This document shows, piece by piece, positions 45,501 to 54,500 of a stretch of 64,000 nt of DNA (within the stretch, counting starts at the first letter, position 1; each line of letters opens with the position of its first letter). Below the pieces are notes generated by a model, which did no database searches, was not told the DNA's origin, and saw only the letters and a list, made by a program, of their open reading frames with translations. The DNA comes from Prostheceraeus crozeri (Eukaryota; Platyhelminthes; Polycladida; Euryleptidae). The stretch lies in the NCBI GenBank assembly GCA_907163375.1, contig CAJQUW010006322.1, positions 310,001 to 374,000 of the forward strand, read 5' to 3'. A program made the position numbers and the translations under genes.

Positions 45501-48500
45501 TTACATTGCAGTTCCAAGTGGCCGATCTGGGCTGACGATATGGGCAGACTACTTCAAGGGAAGTGCAGACACCAGCAAAGTGTTCAGCAACGATCGTCCC
45601 CATCATCGACCTCACCAGAGTGTTCGACACTGTTGACAGTCAACTGCTATTGACCATTGACCATCCTTGAAAAACATGGCTGTCCGTCTAAGTAGGTCGA
45701 GTCGTTCACTCTTTTCATGAGTGTATGAAAGCATCAATTCCTGTGCTGACGAAAGTTCCGACCGGATTGAAATCGATATAAATAATCGTAGTAAAACAGG
45801 TGTGCATCACATTTTGAATAATGCAATGGTGATGCAATACTTTTACATCTTGACTTTTTCACCACTTTTTCGTCAATGATGATGATCTTTAATCGCGTTA
45901 AGCGCACACGTCGTAAAATAGCCGTTGATCATGCATTTCGACACATGCACAGATATTTTTAACTCGTGTGATTGCAGCAATTATCTTTGCTGAGCGCTAT
46001 TACAAGTCGACAGATACCTCACGGTGTGCCCGAAATAAATTTAGTGGTCTAACAGGACCCGGCTAAGATTCCACTTTTGTAGGTTCGTATGAACCTCTCT
46101 GATAACTTTAAAGCAAATTTTAAAATCTTTCATCGAGGCCTCTCTTCTGTAGGCCTACAAATCCAAAATGGCGACCTGATTGCTATATATGGCAGGTGAG
46201 AAAAATGATTTTCAGATGACCCGTCTCAGATTTCAATCTCATAGCCAAAAATGGATCCAATATTGTTCAAACATGCCATTTTTTGAGAAATCGACGTGGG
46301 CCTTTCTGTACAACCCCAATAATACAAGATATGGCGATTTAACTTCCATGCATGGCAGTTGTTTTCACAAATTGACAGCATTGGTGTCATCAATTGTCAT
46401 TAAAGCTTATTGTAATTTTTTATGGTCCTAGATGCCGATAATCAGCTACATTTTCAGTACATGATTCAATTAAAAGGAGCCATATTAGCAATAACTTCTA
46501 AAATATGCTTCCATGCTACAATAAATGCCTTCAAATAGCTGAAAACGTGTGTAGACCCTACCATGTACGCTGTTGATGTTTTTCAAATAATAGTCGAAGT
46601 TTACCCGTCATTATATGTGTTGGCCGTTGTAGTGGCGGATTGCTTGCCACAAACGAGACGAAGTCTCAGGATGATTTATATACATGTAGTTCACTATCAA
46701 ACGCTTACATGTCTCGTTAAAACATAATTGGATTTGAATACTTGAATCTATATCTATGATTGCATTCATTCTTTTGATGTCGAAATCTACATATACATGT
46801 TCTACATCCACCATTAAATATTCGCGCGCTAAGCTATCTTCAGCAGAAGTCCAAGCGAAATTGGTGCAACATTGAAACTCATGAGCTCTTCATTGAGCCA
46901 CTGAAACAGATTCAAATTCAATTAGCCGCATGAGCATGATGTACAGTACATAACATGCAAGCATCAGTGACATTGAGACGCACTTCTTGATTGTTGACAT
47001 GAAATGGATACGGTAGATAGCGCTGGATAACATGATTCTCTACCATCAATCATCATCTATAGCCAGAGAACTGAAACTTAGTGATTTTTACGGTATATAG
47101 CTTAAGTTGAGGATTGTACATAATACAACATAAGTAACGTTGCAGATTCAGTAATAAACGCCATGTAAGCAGGAGGCTAAGTCGCAGTCATATGCGTCTC
47201 TGGGGTTTCAGAGAAAAGTCGATTTCTCAAAAAATGACATGTTTGAAGAATATTGGATCCATTTTTGGCTATGAGATTGAAATCTGAGACGGGTCATCTG
47301 AAAATCATTTTTCTCACCTGCCATATGTGGTAATCAGGTCGCCATTTTGGATTTGTAGACCTACAGAAGAGAGGCCGCGATGAAAGATTTTAAAATTTGC
47401 TTTAAAGTCATCAGAGAGGTTCATACGAACCTACAAAAGTGGAATCTTAGCCGGGTCCTGTTAGACCACTAAATTTATTTCGGGCACACCGTGACCTATG
47501 ACAAGTCAATTATTGACATTCGTGTCTTATCGCATAACTGAGGTCTCCATATTTAGAGCTCTCCTTGCTTTCATAAATCCTCACATTGTCAGCCGTGAGA
47601 AAGTGAAACAAATACATAGCGACCTCCAGTGGAAATTGAAGTCATTAGCGACAAGAGCTTTTTATTCTTCCCTGGAAAATGCCTTGATTTCTTCCTAAGC
47701 CCGCATAATGACGTGAATTAATAGCATTTTGCAGGTTCCGCTGTAATCAATGCATCTCTCCGGAAATACAACAGCAATTTGAAATTTCATTCGTTGGATT
47801 TTATGTGTAACATCTGGAAATAATTGCTCATAGAGGAGTGTAGGAATAATTATTTGAACAATCAAGCAATCTGTTATTGCTGCCCAGTTACGAAAAGGAA
47901 CATTCCTTTCTCGAACATTAATTACTTTGCGTTTTCTTTTATTGCCTTTTCGGCTTCCGTTAAAGAGCATAAAATAAGCACACGCAAGAGCAATTGTCAT
48001 AGTGCCTTGAGCGATCACATTTTCAAAATCAGTGGCCCTAGCATCAGCAAGAGTTCCACCACAAAGATTTCGACATTTGTGAATTATCCGATTGAATCAT
48101 GTACGAAACAATATGATTTTCGATCCATCTAACGAATTGGGTGTCCTCAAATCGAACAATTATGCTATATAGAATGCACAGCAGCAGCATGATCAGTCAA
48201 AGTGGTTTTCGCGACAGATCACAATAAAGTTCTCTATTGTCAACACTCTATCAGCAAGAATAGGAGACTAATCTTATTATTACTATTCGTCGCGATTGGT
48301 ACAATTAACAGTAGCATTGGAGAAACATCTGACTAACTGCTTCACATAACATTCAGTCTATGTAGAGAAAAAAGTATTCCTATTTGATAGTAGATATAAA
48401 CAAGCTGGCTTTGCCGAAACTCGAAATGCATGCATCCATTCTACGATAAGAAAATTATTACGACTAGAATTGTTGCTCAGCCACCATAATTGGGGATTGA

Positions 48501-51500
48501 TAGGCATGGAGGGAGGATGTTTTTCTTGAAATTACAAGACGATTGAACGTTGGAACTCCTGTGCACAGTGCACAACCGACATTTTTCCTGTGGAAATCAG
48601 ATGAATATAGAGCAAAACCTTCAGCCCCATTAATGCGTGTATCTTTTGGAGATTGATGGAAAAACCAAGGCAACTGCGTCACAAACTACTGCAATAATAT
48701 GTGAGATGTGGACCATCAAATTTCAATATTCATCACATATTTTAATTTGTCTCTCATTACTTAATTATTTAGCACTTTTATTTGAACGACGCGCTGTGTA
48801 GACGTGACTGCGAATGATTTTAGTTTCTTGAAGATGAGAGTGGATAGGATAATCAATAACGAACATTGTAAGTAATTATTTCTGGACTTTGATTGATTGT
48901 AATACCAACAGACTATTGGTATTCTGGTGAAACCATGCTTTGGCATGCTGAATTCTAATATCCACACTAACCTCTGCATTTTCAGGCAAAGAAAAGAACT
49001 TCTCGCTGTCAAATCAATTAGAACATCAGTATGGAGATGAATCGAAATTGAAATTACCGAAAAAATGGTAAGATATTTCGCTGTGGATTTATAATGTACT
49101 TCTTCGATTATCTTCTTCTGAAAGGTCGAGAAAATATGATTTGTCGACTATGAAGTCCGTCATCCGTCATGCGTCATATCGGAATAAAGCTCTTTATTAT
49201 TATTAAGTCTATATGTGAAGGTCATGGAGAGAAAGAAGTGTCTCACTCCTTTCCCTAGACGGATTGTATCATAATAAGACAAGCAATCTTGCGTGCTTTC
49301 ATCGATGTAACGGTTCATGTTTGATTTAAATACAACTGTATAAACAGAGTAATGAAGACTTCATATTTGCTGTTTGTTTATTATATGACATACTTCTTAT
49401 AGCTTGTTAAACACACTAAAGAGCACTTTGGCCGTTTCTTATATGCAATGAATTTTACTGTTCAATATTAATGCAAAGATTGAGGTATTCGACTTTTTGA
49501 AACAATTAGTAAAACTTGTGTTTAGAAAACCAGATTTTTATTCAACAAACGATTAACAATCAAGAAAACTTGTATGCCCCTAATTGTTACTTTATTCGAT
49601 ATTTCATCATTTTTCTTCTACATGGTGAAGGGAAATATATTAGCGAGTTAAGAACTGTTTCAAGGGATGATTGATTACTATTGATAAAGATCAACATGAT
49701 TAGTTCTTTATGAAATTATAAGTCATTGACAAATCCTAAAATATTTTACTCCAATTGCTGTCTTCAACTTTAATCTATTGTTGGAGACGTTTAATAAAGA
49801 TTCATCGTGCTTCTAAACATATTGAGAAGCATCTCGACGACATTTCATCAGTTTTCCTACTAAGCGCGTTGGGAGCTGGTAAAACTACTGGCGGTTGATG
49901 AATTTTATTCCGTAAGTAAGTCCAAAGACAAATGTCATATGGTGTTTAGCTCAGATTTTCAATGGTGAACCACTCAGTTAGTCCTGATCTTCCAATCTTT
50001 CTTCCGGGAACATGCTTGTCCAATGTCTCACGAAAATTCACGTGTTCTATATAATGATCAAAATTGTCAAAATAATCCCTTCAGTCGATTTTTATGTTAT
50101 GCTGGTTGACCGGTTTCAGCAGTCAGTGGAAAATAAAACCCAAAAGTAAAAACTTGCAATGGCTCAAACAGTTCATTTACTTATAGTCTTGCGATGAGCA
50201 ATCACACCACTTCTTCTTTGCGAGTGATTTTAGGCTTCAATTTTCTGATCCAGTCATTCTCAGTAAAATTAGTTTTTCATTGGTTTAAATTACTTTCATT
50301 ATTCAGTTGATCAAAAGAGAACAAAAAGGAATCTATTGTAATGCACGGCTGATAAGTCTGCATGACTGTCTTATACTGGCAACCGCAAAGCATGATCAGG
50401 TAAAAGTGTAGCTATTTTGAGATTGCGTACTAATGACTAAATGCAGTGTACTTGAATTCCATATTCCTGCAATGATTCTCGAAAACAAATCAGATGATAA
50501 AATATAGAACACTAATGTCATCGACATCATGGGAACATTGACTCAATAGCAGTAATAACTCACTCTTACCGGCATGAGATCCGAAATATATCCAACATTC
50601 GGATGTATGTCACATAATCACTATTGGAGATGAAATCAAAGTCGTTAAATTTTGATGAACGTTCAATTATTCTAGATAATCATCGACATTATTGATGAAT
50701 AGAAAGAATTCATTCCCGATGAAAATAAAACAATCGTTTCAGACTGTTCAGCTCATCGAGCCCAATCTATTTCTTTCAATTTTCGAAGTCGCATATCCCA
50801 CATGCGGACCGAACACTCACAAATCCACTACGCAGATGTGATTTTTTCAACTTAATTTTTCAGTTGTGATTAGGCAAAGTTCTGTCATGGTAAGGATTCA
50901 ATTTTTATGGCTTTAAATAGAAATATGCGGCATAAAACGAGTTCCATCGACGCCACCGCGCTTCACCGACCTTGCCATTCCTTTTGATGAGTAATTGATA
51001 GTTTATCATTTTCACTAAAATATCTCTGTATCAATATCATCATGAGCGTGATAACATTTTGATGATTTGTTACTCAAATACCTTTCAATGCGGAATGTAT
51101 TCATTGTAATGTGCAGTTAAAATCGCCTTTCAATGAGCGCAATAGATCGGCACTGTTTTGTCCTAGATTGCAAGTGTCACTCAAGACGCTTTTCTGCGCA
51201 AAACTTTTACGCATGTCTTCGAGTAGAATTCGTCGGAGTTTATCTGAGTTTTCAATAAATTGATATATGTTCGTGACTATCCCCAACATTTTCACACCGT
51301 GGAGGAAAAGGATATTAAATTTCCGAATCATGCTGGGTTGAAGAATCCTGGTTTTCCTTTTGACAGCGGGATAGGATCTATTCAGCTGAGACATTCGAAT
51401 TCTATTCGACAAAAATAAGATGAAGGAATATAATCACGGCGAAATAATTATTATGATTGATTACTTAAAATGCAGTTATAATGACTGACTGTTCAGGAAA

Positions 51501-54500
51501 ACATTGCCAAATTTTTATTTTCTTATATTGCACATGTAAAATCACATTTCTGTGTAAGTTTAAGAGCTACCAACAATGAAACTCAATTTCTAATTTTTGA
51601 ACGGATCATATACAGCTCAATCGCTTTCTTATTCGCGATTAGTCTTCCACACAGCAAAGAAGACACGCATTCTTTGGTATTACTGCATTCATTGTGACTT
51701 TTAATTAGCAATGAAGAAATTCTGGTCAACGACTGAGTCAAGATTTTGTTTCTTTAAATGATTTCATTGTTCTGAAGAACTTGTGAAATCAATCATGGGT
51801 CTTTGCCGGCGATAATACTTCCTCAAAGATTTGATATGCTAGTATTTTGTTATAGTAATGACTAGTTTTTCGTAAACACCATTTTTGCAGAATGGAATAT
51901 GTTAAGTAGAATTCAAATATTCCCATTAATATTCCTAATTGTGTCAGACTATGTCAATTATGCCCGTATTCTCAATCATGTTGACCCAGTTATAGTTGGC
52001 TTACCTGTAATTAGCAGATAATGAAACTTCTATATGAACCAATGTGTGAAAGCTAGCTATTTGTTTAGGTTGTTAAGGCTTTGGAGAAACTAACTGACCT
52101 ATCTTCTTTCAGCTTTCAGAATAGACTTGGGGATCAAATAACGGAATTAAAGGAAGACGATCAGGTAAGTTCACAGGTACATCCATCCGATAAAGAAAAG
52201 TATAGCATCAAACTCTTAGTTTCCATTGACATTTCTCCGTCAAGAGAGATCATTTTGAGTCACGAGAAGATCTTGTTCATTATACAACATTGGGACCGAT
52301 AGGAAAAGTAGGCAGAGAGGAGAAGTATAGATAACATGTTGGAAGTTACATCCTGTACAGTAGCCACTGAATTTAGAATATTGATTTGAATTGCTTTTAA
52401 TTATTGGTGTCGATAGTGCAGACTGCGGATCAGATCACCAGCTTGTTTGGTGCAGACTTCGAGGTAAGCTGTGGCAGCGCAGACGTAAAGTAGCTTTTAA
52501 GAAAGCGAAGTTTCAGACTAGTTTTCTGAGACCGCGCGATTTCGAAGCAGAACTGACTTGCAACAGTAAACCGGGTCACTTCCACAGCACTTACGAATGC
52601 CCGTAGTTGATACTACAAGCAATCAGTGCCCAAAGAGCAACCATGGATGTAAACCTTGGATTGATGCAGAACGAAGACGAACTACAAAACTGACTGATTT
52701 CCAAGGCCCACAATATCGTAGCCCGTGCAAGCAAATGACGAAGGGTGCAGAAGAGCTAAGCGTAAATGGTTGCAAAACATCTGTGCTGAGGCTAGCGCTG
52801 CAAGTAGAGTTCATAACTCTAGCGAGACCTACAAATTGATCAGGAGAGTATGCGGCACAAATGCACCACGCGGCATGGGCATTATAGACCAAGATGGACA
52901 GCTCTGTGATGCGGAAAGGAGAGGTGGCATTTACATGAACATCAGCTGTTTGTAACAATGAATCCTCAAGTCGATGATGAATCCTCAAGATCTAATCGAA
53001 TTTGAGCCAGAGGTAACGCTGGATGAGACACGAGCGGCCGTCAAAAAACTTAAGAACGGAGAAGCTACAGGACTGAATAATTTCTCTGCAGAAATGAACA
53101 CATCATAGACCACCTCTGGACACAAGGAGAATGGCCCGAAGAATGGAAGGTGTCTGAGATAATTCCCATACCAAAAGTTCCAGGCACTCAGCAGTGCTCG
53201 AAACATCGATCAATCAGTCTATTCAGTCATGTTTCGAAGATATTTCTGGAGATTCTATGTTGACGCCTTGCTTATAATGTGCTACCGAACATTTCAGATG
53301 AACAGTTTGGCTTTGTGCCTAGTAAAGATACGACAGACGCCATTCTACGTGTAACTTCGAAAAATCGGTCATCGATTACAAGAAGGCGCTCGACAAGTTG
53401 TCACATTCGACACTATGGAAAGCTCTATTAGATTTTGGAGTGCCAATGCATCTTGTGTGGCTCATCGAGCGACTTTATGCAGCAGCAACACGAGTCATTC
53501 GTGTCAATGATGACGGACACACAAAAATTCCGACAAGAACAAGGCGTTCGACAAGGATGCATTCTGTCACCACTACTGTTTAACATCTGCTGCGAAGCCA
53601 TCATAAGAGCTGTATATGAAAGGCTGTGTGAGACACATCAAGATCGGCAAAAATGTGTTATTGGAGGTGCGGCGATATGGAATCTGCGTTATGCAGATGA
53701 TAACACGCTGATTGCCGCCTTAAAGAAGATCTGGAACAACAAACGTACGAGCTGGAAGAAGAAAGTCTCCCCTACGGACTTCCTATCAATGCATCAAAAA
53801 CAGTCGTGATGAACATAGAAGAAGACCACACAGCATTTCAACTAAATACTGAGCGGATCGAATCCAAGAGTTTCTGGGATCAGTAGTCAATAATGGAAGC
53901 AGTTGATCCACGCAGGAAATTCGAGTAAGAATCGTTACAGCTAAACGCATCGTCCAGCAGATGTCCCCTGTTTGGAAGTCGTCTAAGATTAACATCCCAC
54001 TCCAACAAGAGCTGATGAAAACCCTGGCGTGAAGTGTGGCTCTATATGGGTGTTAGAGCTGGACCCTTAAGCGAGATGATGAGAAGCACCTCGCTTCGTT
54101 GGAACTTTGGGCATGGAGGCGCATTACTAAGAATCAGCAGGACAGAATATCTAGCGAATATGTAAGAGGCAAAGTTGGCGTCGCAGAGGAGCTGCTAACC
54201 TCCCTCCGAAAACGAAAGCTTGCTGAATGTGCCCACTGGAAACGACGACCTCACAACGATGACAGCTGAGGGAGAGAGAGAAGGCCGTAATCGCCCAGGA
54301 CGCCGGCGGACAGCGTCGTGTGAGAACGTGAAGGCATGGACGCTGTGCAGCATGAGAACAGCGTCAAGTCGTCGATGGACAGCATCAGGAAGATAATGTT
54401 AACGATCCCCAGTGGATTACAACCTTAAAGTAAAGCAAGTCGATAGTAAGTCGTAAGTCATAAATGTATATTCTGAAATATAACAGAAAACGGGAGGCAA

